The notes under the pieces were generated by a model. That model was not told where the DNA came from and did not search any database. It worked only from the letters and a program-made list of their open reading frames with translations. 64,000 nt of DNA from Pseudomonas yangonensis (GTDB taxonomy: Bacteria; Pseudomonadota; Gammaproteobacteria; Pseudomonadales; Pseudomonadaceae), in assembly GCF_009932725.1 (NCBI RefSeq), contig NZ_BLJU01000001.1, positions 186,001 through 250,000 on the forward strand, in the 5' to 3' direction. The position numbers and the translations under genes are program-made. Shown here in pieces: positions 9,540-19,407 of the stretch (position 1 is its first letter; each line of letters begins with the position of its first letter).

Positions 9540-9743
9540 CAATGCTGTTCACTTAAGAAACGGTCGAGCGCGATTAGTCCCCTCGCCCCTCCGGGGAGAG
9601 GGTTAGGGCGGGCCGCGTTCGGCGAGGGGGGAAACTGGCAGTTTCGCGGAGTTTTCGGCCCTCTCCCCCAACCCCTCTCCACTAGGCGTGCCCCCAATAA
9701 ATGGGAGAGGACGAGCCAATGCCTACGACCTTAAGTGAACAGC
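9540..9743. mobile_element. MITE-like element with 15-bp inverted ends
   Basis: A non-coding stretch bounded by a perfect 15-bp inverted repeat, TGCTGTTCACTTAAG at 9543-9557 and its reverse complement at 9730-9744. Just outside lies a 15-bp direct repeat with one mismatch, AGGCCCGCGGAGCGG at 9525-9539 and AGGCCCGCAGAGCGG at 9744-9758. The interior holds CCCTCTCCCC-type runs in both directions but no gene. The direct repeat is part of a hairpin whose complete form survives only on the right side, as if the element had inserted into it with target duplication. No transposase is present, so any movement would need one supplied in trans. Confidence 0.6.
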
Positions 9744-9744
9744 A

Positions 9745-9763
9745 GGCCCGCAGAGCGGGCCTT
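9745..9763. terminator. Hairpin between gcd and prfC
   Basis: GGCCCGC-AGA-GCGGGCC forms a seven-base-pair GC stem with a three-base loop between the convergent ends of gcd and prfC. The T-run is weak on both sides, so termination is inferred from position and stem strength. A left half-copy of the same stem lies at 9526-9539, before the MITE-like element. Confidence 0.55.
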
Positions 9764-9771
9764 GTTCGCTG

Positions 9772-11355
9772 TCAGTGATGCTCGCGGGTGGCGCGGAACT
9801 TGATCTCCGGCCAGCGCTCTTCCATCAGGCTGAGGTTGACGCGGGTCGGGGCCAGGTAGGTGAGGTGGCCACCGCCGTCGACGGCGAGGTTTTCAAAGGC
9901 CTTGTCCTTGAATTCCTTGAGCTTCTTCTCGTCGCTGCACTCGATCCAGCGCGCCGACCAGACGTTGATCGCCTCGTAGGCGCATTCCACCTTGTATTCC
10001 TCTTTCAGGCGGCTGGCGACCACGTCGAACTGCAGCACACCGACGGCGCCGAGGACGATGTCGTTGTTGCGTTCGGGGAAGAACACCTGGGTCGCACCTT
10101 CCTCGGCCAGCTCCTGCAGGCCCTGGCGCAACTGCTTGGATTTCAGCGGGTCCTTCAGGCGCACACGGCGGAACAGCTCCGGGGCGAAGTGGGGGATACC
10201 GGTGAAGCCGAGGTTCTCGCCTTCGGTGAAGGTGTCGCCGATCTGGATGGTGCCGTGGTTGTGCAGGCCGATGATGTCACCGGCGTAGGCTTCTTCCAGG
10301 TGCTCACGCTCGCTGGAGAAGAAGGTCAGCGCGTCGCCGACGCGCACGTCCTTGCCCAGACGCGCGTGACGCATCTTCATGCCCTGGGTGTACTTGCCCG
10401 AGCAGATGCGCATAAAGGCAATCCTGTCCCTATGCTTCGGGTCCATGTTCGCCTGGATCTTGAATACGAAGCCGGAGAATTTCTCCTCGGTCGGCTCCAC
10501 GCTGCGCTCGTTGGCGGCGCGTGGCAGTGGGCGCGGCGCCCAGTCGACCACGGCGTCGAGCACGTGGTCGACACCGAAGTTGCCCAGCGCGGTGCCGAAG
10601 AACACCGGGGTCATTTCGCCCTTGAGGAAGGCTTCGGGTTCGAACTCGTGGCAGGCGCCCTGTACCAGTTCCAGCTCCTCGACGAAGCGCTCGTACATGT
10701 CGCCCAGGTGCGCTCGTGCCTCATCGGAGTCCAGCTTCTGGATGATCTTGGCTTCGGTGCGCTCGTGGCCATGGCCCGGGGTGTAGACGATGATGTAGTC
10801 GCCGGTCAGGTGATAGACACCCTTGAAGTCCTTGTAGCAGCCGATCGGCCAGGTGATGGGCGCGGCCTTGATCTTCAGCACCGCCTCGATCTCGTCGAGC
10901 AGCTCGATGGGGTCGCGGATATCGCGGTCGAGCTTGTTGATGAAGCTCACGATCGGCGTATCACGCAGACGGCACACATCCATCAGGGCGATGGTACGCG
11001 GCTCTACACCCTTACCGCCGTCGAGCACCATCAGCGCGCTGTCCACCGCGGTCAGGGTGCGGTAGGTATCCTCGGAGAAGTCTTCGTGGCCGGGGGTATC
11101 GAGCAGGTTGACGATGTGCTCGCGGTAGGGGAACTGCATCACCGAGGTGGTGATGGAAATGCCGCGCTGCTTCTCCATCTCCATCCAGTCGGAGGTGGCG
11201 TGGCGGTCGGATTTACGCGACTTCACGGTGCCCGCCACTTCGATGGCCTTGCCCATCAGCAGCAGCTTCTCGGTGATGGTGGTCTTACCGGCGTCCGGGT
11301 GGGAAATGATGGCGAAAGTACGGCGCTTGGCGACTTCGGCGGCCTGGGTGGTCAT
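9772..11355 (-). CDS. prfC: Peptide chain release factor 3 (RF3)
   Basis: RF3 (527 aa) is a translational GTPase that recycles RF1 and RF2 from the ribosome after termination. The G domain has [16 protein letters not shown], the [12 protein letters not shown] switch region, [14 protein letters not shown] and [10 protein letters not shown]; domains II and III follow with [16 protein letters not shown], a stretch typical of RF3 and not of EF-G or TypA. Length is normal for the family. It is convergent with gcd and has no operon partner. Confidence 0.97.
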   Translation of the reverse strand: MTTQAAEVAKRRTFAIISHPDAGKTTITEKLLLMGKAIEVAGTVKSRKSDRHATSDWMEMEKQRGISITTSVMQFPYREHIVNLLDTPGHEDFSEDTYRTLTAVDSALMVLDGGKGVEPRTIALMDVCRLRDTPIVSFINKLDRDIRDPIELLDEIEAVLKIKAAPITWPIGCYKDFKGVYHLTGDYIIVYTPGHGHERTEAKIIQKLDSDEARAHLGDMYERFVEELELVQGACHEFEPEAFLKGEMTPVFFGTALGNFGVDHVLDAVVDWAPRPLPRAANERSVEPTEEKFSGFVFKIQANMDPKHRDRIAFMRICSGKYTQGMKMRHARLGKDVRVGDALTFFSSEREHLEEAYAGDIIGLHNHGTIQIGDTFTEGENLGFTGIPHFAPELFRRVRLKDPLKSKQLRQGLQELAEEGATQVFFPERNNDIVLGAVGVLQFDVVASRLKEEYKVECAYEAINVWSARWIECSDEKKLKEFKDKAFENLAVDGGGHLTYLAPTRVNLSLMEERWPEIKFRATREHH

Positions 11356-11547
11356 GAATTGCGTGCCTGGATGGAATCGTTGAGGGCACCTTGGCGCCCG
11401 GAAAACTGGCGATTATACCGATAACTGCTGCCCGTGGCCGCTAGGGCGCCGGCCGGCTTCCCGGCCTGGTCAGCCACGGGCAGCGGCCGACCTCGTGGCG
11501 CCTGACGCAAGGCGTGCAGAGGATAGGTAAATATCAGGTAAAAGAAT

Positions 11548-11566
11548 GGTTATGAAAATTATTCCC
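11548..11566. promoter_or_regulatory. Fur-like box before the PepSY flavoprotein gene
   Basis: GGTTATGAAAATTATTCCC matches 13 of 19 positions of the classical Fur consensus. It lies about 50 bases before the start of the downstream flavoprotein gene in an AT-rich patch that stands out from the high-GC surroundings. Iron repression of that gene is inferred. Confidence 0.55.
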
Positions 11567-11616
11567 ATATAGAGTAGCCGCCCGTCGCAGTGGGTCAGGG
11601 TAAGGGTGGCTCCGTC

Positions 11617-14148
11617 GTGTTCAAGAAAATCATCTTCCAGTTGCACTGGTTCTTTGGTATCAGCGCCGGTCTGGTGCTGGCTGTCATGGGCATTACCGGT
11701 GCCCTATACAGCTTCGAGGGTGAAATAACCCGGGCGCTCAACGCCGAGCGCTGGCAGATCCAGCCAAGCGAACAGGGCCACCTCGCACCTGCTGAGCTGG
11801 TGGCGCGAATCGAGGCGGCCAGCGCTGATCGTGTTACCGGTTTGTGGCTCGATGGCCGGCATGACGGGCCGGGCATGGCCTTCCTTGCACCACCGCCTGG
11901 TGCTCGGCGCGGTCCGCGCGTCGCATTCGATCCCTACACCGGGGAGGTACTGGCCGCGCCGCTTGGTCAGGACTTTTTCCATCTGATGCTGATGCTGCAC
12001 CGCTTTCTGTCCATGGGCGAGGTTGGCAAGCAGATCACGGCTGCCAGCACCCTGGCGCTGATCTTCTTCTGCCTGTCCGGGCTCTACCTGCGTTGGCCAC
12101 GCAAGGCGCTGAACTGGCGTACGTGGCTAACCCTGGACTGGAAGCGCAAAGGCCGCAGCTTCAACTGGGATCTGCATGCCGTCGCCGGTACCTGGGTGCT
12201 GCTGTTCTATCTTTGTGCAGGGCTCACGGGCTTGTATTGGTCCTATGACTGGTACCGCGAAGGGCTGACCCGCATGCTTTCCGATACGCCACCGGAAAAG
12301 CGCGGTGAGGGCCGTGCTCGCGCGGGCAGTGAGAGGCTCGACGCTGGCGCTCCCGAGGTCGATTACGACGCCGTATGGCGGAGCATCCAGCAAGCCGCCG
12401 GCCCCAAACTGGTGGCCTGGAACCTACGTCTGCCTCCTGAGGCGGGGCAGCCTGCGACCGTCTTCTACATGCTCGACGACGCAGCTCACGTGCGTGCGTT
12501 CAACCAGTTCCAGATCGATCCGAAAAGCGGCGCCATCAGCCGCCATGAACGCTACACCGACAAGAGCTTCAAGGCGCAGCTGCTGGCCAGCGTCTATGCC
12601 CTGCATGTCGGCGAGTATTTCGGCATGCCGGGGCGCATCCTGATGATGCTGGCCACGGCGGCCATGCCACTGTTCTTCATCACCGGCTGGCTGCTGTATC
12701 TGGATCGCCGACGCAAGAAGCGTGCGGCTCTGGCTGCGCGCGGTACGTTGAAAACGGATGACTCGGGCGAAGGCTGGCTGGTCGGCTTCGCCAGCCAGAG
12801 CGGTTTTGCCGAACAGTTGGCCTGGCAGAGCGCCGGGCAACTGCAGGCCGCGGGTATCCCGGTGCGGGTCGAGCCGCTGTCGCGCCTCGATGCCGACAGC
12901 CTGCGGCAGGCGCGCAAGGCGCTGTTCGTGGTCAGCACCTTCGGTGACGGCGAAGCGCCGGACGCCGCCCAGGGCTTCGAGCGCAAGGTGCTCGGCGGTT
13001 CGCTGCCGCTCGGGCAGCTCAGCTATGCCGTGCTGGCGCTGGGCGACCGGCAGTATCAGCACTTCTGCGGTTTCGCCCGACGTATCAACGACTGGCTGGG
13101 GCTGCAAGGCGCGCATCGTCTGTTCGACAGCGTCGAAGTCGATGGCGCCGACCAGGCCGCGTTGCAGCGCTGGCAGCAGCAACTGAGTGATCTGACCGGC
13201 GCCGCGCCGATTCGCTTCGAGCAGGCGCCGTGGCAGAGCTGGACGCTGGCCGAACGACGCCTGCTCAACCCCGGCAGTCAGGGCGCGCCGGTGTTCTTCC
13301 TCGGCCTGACGCCGCCTGCGCACAGTACCTGGCAGGCCGGTGACATCCTGGAGATCCGTCCACGTCATGCGCCGGCTGCGGTGCAGACCTGGCTGCAGCA
13401 TTCGGGCTTCGATGGCCTGGAGCAGGTGGTGCTCGATGGCCAGGCGAGCAGCCTAGGCGAAGCGCTGGCCGAGCGTCAGTTGCCGGAAAGCCTTGCGCAT
13501 CTGGTCGGGTTGCATGCTCAGGCCGTGGTCGACGCGTTGGTGCCGCTGGGTTCGCGTGAGTACTCCATCGCCTCGGTGGCGGCCGATGGTGTGCTGCACC
13601 TGATCGTCCGCCAGGCGTTGCAGGCCGACGGCCGCCTCGGCCTGGGTTCGGGCTGGCTGACCGAACACCTGCCCGCCGGCGGGCAATTGCTGGCGCGAGT
13701 GCGGCGCAACAGCGGTTTCCATCTGCCGGACGACGACCGCCCGCTGATCCTGATCGGCAACGGCACCGGTCTGGCCGGGCTGCGCTCGCTGTTGCGCGCG
13801 CGGGCACTGGCGGGGCAGGGACGCAACTGGCTGCTGTTCGGCGAGCGCAACCGCGTCTGCGACTTCTTCTGTGGCGATGAGTTGCAGGCGGCGCTGGCTG
13901 CCGGCGAGCTGCAGCATCTGGATCTGGCGTTCTCCCGCGATCAGGCCGACAAGCGCTACGTGCAGGATCTGCTGCGCGCGCAGCACCAGCGTCTGCATGC
14001 CTGGCTGGGGGAAGGTGCGGCGATCTACGTCTGTGGCAGCCTGCAAGGCATGGCCGGCGGCGTGGATTCGGCATTGCGCGAGCTGCTCGGCGACGAGGTG
14101 GTGGACGATCTGATCGAGCAAGGGCGCTATCGCCGCGACGTGTATTGA
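11617..14148 (+). CDS. PepSY-membrane protein fused to flavodoxin and FNR-type reductase
   Basis: The product (843 aa) looks like a membrane flavoreductase. The first ~370 residues are a PiuB-like PepSY membrane domain with about four helices ([17 protein letters not shown] near the start, [20 protein letters not shown] at the end). A flavodoxin domain follows ([44 protein letters not shown]), then an FAD/NAD(P)H reductase domain with the flavin motif REYSIASV and the nucleotide motif [16 protein letters not shown]. This is the layout of proteins annotated as sulfite reductase flavoprotein alpha-like, several of which sit in iron-siderophore loci; reduction of ferric siderophores is the likely role. 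The GTG at 11617 is chosen for the AAGGGTGG upstream; an in-frame GTG at 11590 is possible. Fur-like boxes lie on both sides. Confidence 0.87.
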   Translation: MFKKIIFQLHWFFGISAGLVLAVMGITGALYSFEGEITRALNAERWQIQPSEQGHLAPAELVARIEAASADRVTGLWLDGRHDGPGMAFLAPPPGARRGPRVAFDPYTGEVLAAPLGQDFFHLMLMLHRFLSMGEVGKQITAASTLALIFFCLSGLYLRWPRKALNWRTWLTLDWKRKGRSFNWDLHAVAGTWVLLFYLCAGLTGLYWSYDWYREGLTRMLSDTPPEKRGEGRARAGSERLDAGAPEVDYDAVWRSIQQAAGPKLVAWNLRLPPEAGQPATVFYMLDDAAHVRAFNQFQIDPKSGAISRHERYTDKSFKAQLLASVYALHVGEYFGMPGRILMMLATAAMPLFFITGWLLYLDRRRKKRAALAARGTLKTDDSGEGWLVGFASQSGFAEQLAWQSAGQLQAAGIPVRVEPLSRLDADSLRQARKALFVVSTFGDGEAPDAAQGFERKVLGGSLPLGQLSYAVLALGDRQYQHFCGFARRINDWLGLQGAHRLFDSVEVDGADQAALQRWQQQLSDLTGAAPIRFEQAPWQSWTLAERRLLNPGSQGAPVFFLGLTPPAHSTWQAGDILEIRPRHAPAAVQTWLQHSGFDGLEQVVLDGQASSLGEALAERQLPESLAHLVGLHAQAVVDALVPLGSREYSIASVAADGVLHLIVRQALQADGRLGLGSGWLTEHLPAGGQLLARVRRNSGFHLPDDDRPLILIGNGTGLAGLRSLLRARALAGQGRNWLLFGERNRVCDFFCGDELQAALAAGELQHLDLAFSRDQADKRYVQDLLRAQHQRLHAWLGEGAAIYVCGSLQGMAGGVDSALRELLGDEVVDDLIEQGRYRRDVY

Positions 14149-14195
14149 ACCGGGCAGGCTGCGCCGTGTGGGCCAAAGTTGCCGAAGTTATTTTT

Positions 14196-14214
14196 ATATA
14201 TGAGAATCATTCGC
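14196..14214. promoter_or_regulatory. Fur-like box before the two-component genes
   Basis: ATATATGAGAATCATTCGC carries the strong core TGAGAATCATT and matches 12 of 19 positions of the Fur consensus. It lies 22 bases before the response regulator start, where it could block the promoter of the regulator-kinase pair. Confidence 0.6.
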
Positions 14215-14236
14215 CTTTATCACCTGAGTAGCCCCC

Positions 14237-14935
14237 ATGACTGCCAGCCTGGCTCGCATCCTGATCGTTGAGGACGATCGCACCCTGGCCGCCCAGCTCG
14301 GCGAGCTGCTGCGCGGTCAGGGGTATGCCACCAGCGCCTGCCATCTGGGCGAGGCGGGCCTGGAGACGGCGCTGCGCGAGGCGCCGGATCTGCTGTTGCT
14401 CGACGTGATGCTGCCGGACGTCAACGGCTTTTCCGTGCTGCGCCGCCTGCGCGAGCAGCAGCAGACGCCGGTGATCATGCTCACTGCCTGCGGCGCCGAG
14501 GAGGAACGCATTCGCGGCCTACGCCACGGTGCCGATGATTATCTGCCCAAACCCTTCAACATCACCGAGCTGCAGCTGCGCATCGACGCCGTGCTGCGCC
14601 GTACGCGCCCGCAGGAGACTGCGCGCGGCGGCCAGCCGCAGCAGTTGCAGGTCGACGAACTGCACCTGGACCGCCACGCCCAGCTGGCGCGGGTCGCAGG
14701 CTGCGACCTGGCGCTGACGCCGCTGCAGTTCCGTCTGCTCTGGTTGCTGATCAGCCACCGTGGCGAGGCGCTGAGCAAACCCTACCTCTACCGCATGGCG
14801 CTGGAGCGCGAGTACAGCCAGTACGACCGCAGCCTGGACATGCACGTCAGCCGCATCCGTCGCCGCCTGGCCGAGGCCGGTCTTGGCGCCGACCGCTTGC
14901 AGACCCTGCACGGCCGCGGTTACGCCTTCACATGA
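14237..14935 (+). CDS. OmpR/PhoB-family response regulator
   Basis: The product (232 aa) is a two-domain DNA-binding response regulator. The receiver has the acidic pair in VEDD near residue 12, the phospho-acceptor Asp56 in LLLLDVMLPD, and YLPKPFN with the conserved lysine. The C-terminal winged helix includes LTPLQFRLLWLL and DMHVSRIRRRLAEAG, ending in the family signature LQTLHGRGYAF. It overlaps the following kinase gene by four bases (ATGA), so the two are a cognate pair. The Fur-like box upstream and the genes around it suggest a role in iron or siderophore sensing, but the signal is unknown. Confidence 0.93.
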   Translation: MTASLARILIVEDDRTLAAQLGELLRGQGYATSACHLGEAGLETALREAPDLLLLDVMLPDVNGFSVLRRLREQQQTPVIMLTACGAEEERIRGLRHGADDYLPKPFNITELQLRIDAVLRRTRPQETARGGQPQQLQVDELHLDRHAQLARVAGCDLALTPLQFRLLWLLISHRGEALSKPYLYRMALEREYSQYDRSLDMHVSRIRRRLAEAGLGADRLQTLHGRGYAFT

Positions 14936-16266
14936 ACCGGCGCCTGTTCTGGAAACTGTGCCTGGTCATCGGCCTGGGCAGCGTGCTGCTGTTCTGGATC
15001 ATCGCCCGCGTCGCCTGGCAGACCGAGGAGCGCATGAGCTTCATCGATGCCGAGCACCAGCGCACCTTGCGCCACTACGGCGAGCAGGCCGAGGCGATGT
15101 ACCGTGCCGGTGATCATGAAGCGCTGGCGCGCTGGCTGACCACTCTGCAGCAGCAGGAGCAGACCTGGGCAGCGGTGGTCGAGGCCGAAGTGCGGCCGCT
15201 GGCCGGCAGCGTGCTGAATGAGCGCTTCTACGAGGGCTTCGGTCTGGGCCGCGACGTCAGCTGGAAGATCCACCTGTACTTCCAGGAAAACCCCATCATG
15301 GACCTGCCGTTCGCCGACGGCCGGACCCACTTTCTGATCATCCTGCCGCAGCGCATGCGCCCGGGACTGAACTGGCATTACGCCAAGCTGCTGCTGCAAC
15401 TGGTGGTGCCGCTGGTGCTGATGCTGATCGTCTGCCTGGTGCTCTACCGCCACCTGATGCAGCCGCTCGGTCGTCTGGAGCAGGCCACCCGGCAGTTCAG
15501 CGATGGCCGCCTGGACGTGCGCGTGCGCTCGCTGCTGGGTTCGCGTAATGACGAGCTGGCGCGTCTGGCCGAAACCTTCGACGCCATGGCCGCGCGCACC
15601 GGGCAACTGATCATCGACCAGCGTCAGCGCCTGGCGGACATGTCCCACGAGCTGCGCACGCCGCTGACGCGCATCGAGATGGCGGTTAGCCTGGCCGAGC
15701 AGGACGGCGGCCAGCGCCAGCTGCTCGAACGCATCCGCGATGACTGCGCCGGCATGCGCCGCCTGGTCGAGGACGCCCTGACCCTGAGCTGGCTGGAGAA
15801 CGAACGCCCGGAGCTGCGTGACGAGAATCTGGACCTGTCCGAGCTGCTCGACAGCATCCTCGACGATGCGCGCTTCGAGTATCCGGACCGGCAGATTCTC
15901 TGCCAGATGCCCGACAGTGCGCCGCTGCACGGCAGCAGCAGTCGGGCGCTGGGCCAGGCCGTCGAGAACGTGGTGCGCAATGCACTGGACCACACTCCGG
16001 CGGGTGGCCAGGTGCAGGTCAGCCTGAGCGAGGAGGGCGATGCCTGGCTGCTGCAGGTGGCCGACCAGGGGCCGGGTGTCGCCGAGCAATGGCTGGAGCG
16101 CATCTTCCAGCCGTTCTTCCGTGGCGGCAGCGAGCGTGCCGGTTTCGGTCTCGGCCTGGCCCTGGCGCAGCGCCAGGTCAGCGCCACCGGCGGCAGCATT
16201 CGCGCGAGCAATCGCGCCGGTGGCGGTTTGCTCATGGAGATTCGCCTGCCACGCACGGCGATGTAA
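14932..16266 (+). CDS. Sensor histidine kinase paired with the upstream regulator
   Basis: A membrane histidine kinase (444 aa). A first helix (residues ~8-27) is followed by a periplasmic sensing region of about 110 residues, a second helix (LLLQLVVPLVLMLIVCLVLY), a HAMP linker, the H-box DMSHELRTPLTR with His239, and an ATP-binding domain with NVVRNALDHT, DQGPGVAEQW, FFRGG and GFGLGLALAQRQV. All catalytic motifs look intact. The periplasmic region shows no motif I can assign to a ligand. The gene starts inside the regulator's stop codon region and is followed 88 bases later by the receptor gene. Confidence 0.93.
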   Translation: MNRRLFWKLCLVIGLGSVLLFWIIARVAWQTEERMSFIDAEHQRTLRHYGEQAEAMYRAGDHEALARWLTTLQQQEQTWAAVVEAEVRPLAGSVLNERFYEGFGLGRDVSWKIHLYFQENPIMDLPFADGRTHFLIILPQRMRPGLNWHYAKLLLQLVVPLVLMLIVCLVLYRHLMQPLGRLEQATRQFSDGRLDVRVRSLLGSRNDELARLAETFDAMAARTGQLIIDQRQRLADMSHELRTPLTRIEMAVSLAEQDGGQRQLLERIRDDCAGMRRLVEDALTLSWLENERPELRDENLDLSELLDSILDDARFEYPDRQILCQMPDSAPLHGSSSRALGQAVENVVRNALDHTPAGGQVQVSLSEEGDAWLLQVADQGPGVAEQWLERIFQPFFRGGSERAGFGLGLALAQRQVSATGGSIRASNRAGGGLLMEIRLPRTAM

Positions 16267-16354
16267 CAGTTGTAAAAGTGATTCCCTGCCCGAGGGGTTG
16301 TGATGAGAATTCGCAAATGCGAAATATTCACATCTTTCCTGGGGAGGATCGATC

Positions 16355-18304
16355 ATGCCGCACTGCCCTTATCGCCTGAGTCTGCTCGGCGCCATTACCT
16401 TCGGTAGTCTGCTCGCCACGCAGGCGCACGGCGCCGATGCCGCGCTGGAACTGCAGGCGCAGGAGATCACCGCGGCAGCCATCGACCGCAACGAGAGCGT
16501 CGAGGCCGAGCAGCTGCAGCGCTACCAGGCCAGCGACCTGCAGGAAGTGTTCGAATCCAACCCCGAGGTATCCGTGGGCGGCGGCCCCGGCGTGGCGCAG
16601 AAACTCTACCTGCGCGGTCTGGAAGACACCCTGCTGAACATCAGCATCGACGGCGCCAGCCAGCCAGGGCAGACCTTCCACCACACCGGCCGCATCGGCA
16701 TCGAGCCGGAACTGCTCAAGCGCGCCGAGGTACAGGCCGGTACCGGTGACGCCACGGCCGGGCCGGGCGCGCTGGGCGGCGCGGTTCGCTTCGTCACCAA
16801 GGACCCGGACGACCTGCTGCGCGAAGGCGAGCAGCTCGGTGCGCTGCTCAAGACCGGCTATTTCAGCAATGGCGAAGGTTACAAGAGCAGTGCCAGCGTG
16901 TTCGGCCGCTTCAATCAGAACTGGTCGGCGCTGGCCATGACTACTTACCAGGACCAGAACGATTACGAGGACGGTCACAACGACGACGTGCTCGGTACCG
17001 CAGCGCGGCAGAAGCTCGGCTTCGCCAAGCTGGTGGGCAAGCTCAGCGACGAGCAGACGCTGCGCCTGAGCTACGAGAAGCGCATCGACGAAGGTGAGCG
17101 CAGCCAGCGCCCGCAATGGATCCCGAGCAGCTTCAATCGTCTGTATCCGCTGAGCACCGAACGCGAGACCTGGACCCTCAACTACGCCTGGCAGCCGGTG
17201 AACAACGACCTGCTGGATGTCGAGCTGACCACCTACCACACCACCAACGAACTGGAGCAGGACGGCCGCTTCGGTCTGTACTTCGGCGATACCCGCAGCA
17301 CCGGTTTCGACCTGCGCAACACCAGCCGCATCGGCGCGCATCAGCTGACCTATGGCGTGGACTTGCGCGATGACCGTGCCACCCTCGGCCCGGCCGGCAA
17401 TCGCCAGCTGGACCATGAGGACGGCGAAGTGCTCGGTCTCTATCTGCAGGACCGCTACCAGATCACCTCGCGCCTACAGCTTGACGCCGGCCTGCGCTAC
17501 GACCGCTACAAGCTCGATGACCGCGACAAGCAGACCTTCACCGAGGACGGCATCAGCCCCAACCTGGGCCTGCGCTACCAGCTGACCCCTGAGCTGGCGG
17601 TCTTCGCCGGCCAGGCGCGGGCGCTGCGCGGGCCGCAGGTGCGCGATGCGTTCAAGATGGACAGCTCCGGCAATGACCCGGATCTGAAGGCGGAAAAGGC
17701 GCGCACCGACGAGATCGGCTTCGACTACCGCAACGGCGGCTGGGAGCTGAACGGCAAGGCCTATATCACCCGCATCGAGGACGCCATCGCCGATCCCATC
17801 GGCCGGCCCAACCTGTACCTGAACGTCGGTGACCTGAAGAGCAAGGGTGTGCTGCTCAGCACTGCCTACCACTGGCAGCAGCTCAGTCTGGGCCTGAGCT
17901 ACCACCGCAACGACGCGCGCCTGGATGGCGAGCGCCTCAACGTCTACGAATACAACGGCCTGGGCACCAGCCTCGGCGACACCTGGACCACCTTCGCCGA
18001 CTACCGTGCCAGCGACAGCCTCAGCCTCGGCTGGCAGGGCCGCTTCGTACGCGGCATCGACACCCTGCACACCGGCGTCGGCGATGTCTCCAAGCCGGGC
18101 TACGGCGTGCATGACCTGTATGCCGAATGGCAGGCCATGCCCGAGCGCCTGACCCTGACCCTGACGCTGAAGAACCTGCTGGACAAGCAATACCTGGATC
18201 ACGCCAGCAACGAGGACTTCGAGCACATTCCAGGCTACGAAGGCGTTCGCGGCTCCTACGAGCCGGGGCGTGAGCTGCGTCTGGGCGTGGCGCTGCGTAT
18301 CTGA
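16355..18304 (+). CDS. TonB-dependent outer-membrane receptor
   Basis: The product (649 aa) is an outer-membrane beta-barrel receptor for active import. It starts with a signal peptide (LSLLGAITFGSLLATQAHG), then a plug domain with LQEVFESNPEVSVGGG, LYLRGLEDTLLNISIDG and GALGGAVRFVTKDP, then a barrel ending in LRLGVALRI with the usual hydrophobic last residues. GAGG lies before the ATG. A binding protein, permease and ATPase follow with overlapping ends, so receptor and ABC transporter form one operon. The substrate is probably an iron complex (siderophore or haem type); the sequence does not settle which. Confidence 0.92.
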   Translation: MPHCPYRLSLLGAITFGSLLATQAHGADAALELQAQEITAAAIDRNESVEAEQLQRYQASDLQEVFESNPEVSVGGGPGVAQKLYLRGLEDTLLNISIDGASQPGQTFHHTGRIGIEPELLKRAEVQAGTGDATAGPGALGGAVRFVTKDPDDLLREGEQLGALLKTGYFSNGEGYKSSASVFGRFNQNWSALAMTTYQDQNDYEDGHNDDVLGTAARQKLGFAKLVGKLSDEQTLRLSYEKRIDEGERSQRPQWIPSSFNRLYPLSTERETWTLNYAWQPVNNDLLDVELTTYHTTNELEQDGRFGLYFGDTRSTGFDLRNTSRIGAHQLTYGVDLRDDRATLGPAGNRQLDHEDGEVLGLYLQDRYQITSRLQLDAGLRYDRYKLDDRDKQTFTEDGISPNLGLRYQLTPELAVFAGQARALRGPQVRDAFKMDSSGNDPDLKAEKARTDEIGFDYRNGGWELNGKAYITRIEDAIADPIGRPNLYLNVGDLKSKGVLLSTAYHWQQLSLGLSYHRNDARLDGERLNVYEYNGLGTSLGDTWTTFADYRASDSLSLGWQGRFVRGIDTLHTGVGDVSKPGYGVHDLYAEWQAMPERLTLTLTLKNLLDKQYLDHASNEDFEHIPGYEGVRGSYEPGRELRLGVALRI

Positions 18305-19407
18305 TGAGCCGGGCAATCGTTGGGGTATTGCTGGGGTTGGCGCTGCTGGCCCCGGTACAGGCGCAGGTGCTGACCGATCTGGCCGGGCGCCAGGTTTCCG
18401 TGCCCGAGAAGGTCCAGCGCATCGTGCTGGGCGAGGGCCGACTGCTGCCGGTGCTGGCCATTCTCGAAGGCGAACAGTTGCTGGATCGTCTGGTGGGCAT
18501 GCCGGCCGATCTGGCGCTGGTCGATCCCGGCAGTGCGCGGCAATACCAGCAGGCCTTTGCCGCGCTGGCCAGGGTGCCGCGCATCGGCCAGGGCGCGGCC
18601 GACAGCTTCAGTCTGGAACAGGTGCTGACCTTGCGCCCGGACCTGGCCATCTTCAGCCTCTCCGGACATGGCCCGGACAGCACCCAGGGCCGGCTGATCG
18701 AGCAGTTGCAGCGCGCCGGAGTGGCGGTGCTGTTCGTCGATTTCCGCGAGCAGCCATTGGTCAATACGCCGCGCAGCATGACCCTGCTCGGCCAGGCCCT
18801 GGGCCGTGAGGCACGTGCCGATGCCTTCAACGCGGCGCATGCCGAGGCGCTGGCCGCGGTGCGTGAACGCTTGCCGCAAGGCGCCGCGCCCAAGGTGTTT
18901 CTGCACAGCCGCGCCGGCCTTGGCGACGGCTGCTGTGAAAGCATGGCACGCGGTATGTTCGCCGATCTGCTGGCCGAGGCCGGCGGCGACAATGTCGCGC
19001 GCGAGCGGCTGCCCGGACATGCCGGAACTATCAGTCTGGAGCTGCTGCTTAGCCAGCCGCCCGAGCTGTATATCGCCAGCGCTGTGGGATCGGCCGACAG
19101 CCTGGCCGAGGGTGCGCCCTACATCGCCCTGGGGCCGGGCGTGGCGGCGGATGCGGCGCAGGCCTCGCTCAGGCGCCTGCTCGGGCGTGGCGGCCTGCAG
19201 CATCTGGACGCCGTGCGCGAGGGCAGGGCACATGCCATCTGGCATGGCTTCTACAACAGCCCGTTCAACGTGGTGGCGGTGCAGGTATTCGCCAAGTGGT
19301 TGCACCCCGAAGCCTTCGCCGACCTCGATCCGCAGCGCACCCTGGAGCGTTTCTACCTTGAGTTCCAGCCGGTGAAGCTGGACGGTCAATACTGGATCAG
19401 CCTGTGA
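18304..19407 (+). CDS. Periplasmic substrate-binding protein of iron-complex ABC transporter
   Basis: The product (367 aa) has a short signal peptide (VGVLLGLALLAPVQAQ) and the two-lobed TroA/FecB-type fold: VLTDLAGRQVSVPEKVQRIV at the mature N-terminus, then LTLRPDLAIFSLSGHGPDS and a second lobe with PKVFLHSRAGLGDGCC. It would carry an iron complex from the TonB receptor to the permease. It begins within the receptor stop (TGATG), and its own stop overlaps the permease start (GTGA). A DGCCES cysteine pair is unusual for the family but may just be a disulfide or a local feature. Confidence 0.9.
   Translation: MSRAIVGVLLGLALLAPVQAQVLTDLAGRQVSVPEKVQRIVLGEGRLLPVLAILEGEQLLDRLVGMPADLALVDPGSARQYQQAFAALARVPRIGQGAADSFSLEQVLTLRPDLAIFSLSGHGPDSTQGRLIEQLQRAGVAVLFVDFREQPLVNTPRSMTLLGQALGREARADAFNAAHAEALAAVRERLPQGAAPKVFLHSRAGLGDGCCESMARGMFADLLAEAGGDNVARERLPGHAGTISLELLLSQPPELYIASAVGSADSLAEGAPYIALGPGVAADAAQASLRRLLGRGGLQHLDAVREGRAHAIWHGFYNSPFNVVAVQVFAKWLHPEAFADLDPQRTLERFYLEFQPVKLDGQYWISL

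Noticed and set aside
16301..16330. Possible Fur box before the first TonB receptor gene
   Set aside because: The stretch TGATGAGAATTCGCAAATGC has only a partial match, and the small dyad TTCGC-AAAT-GCGAA does not fit the Fur pattern. It may still be a regulator site, for example for the two-component system, but the evidence is thin.
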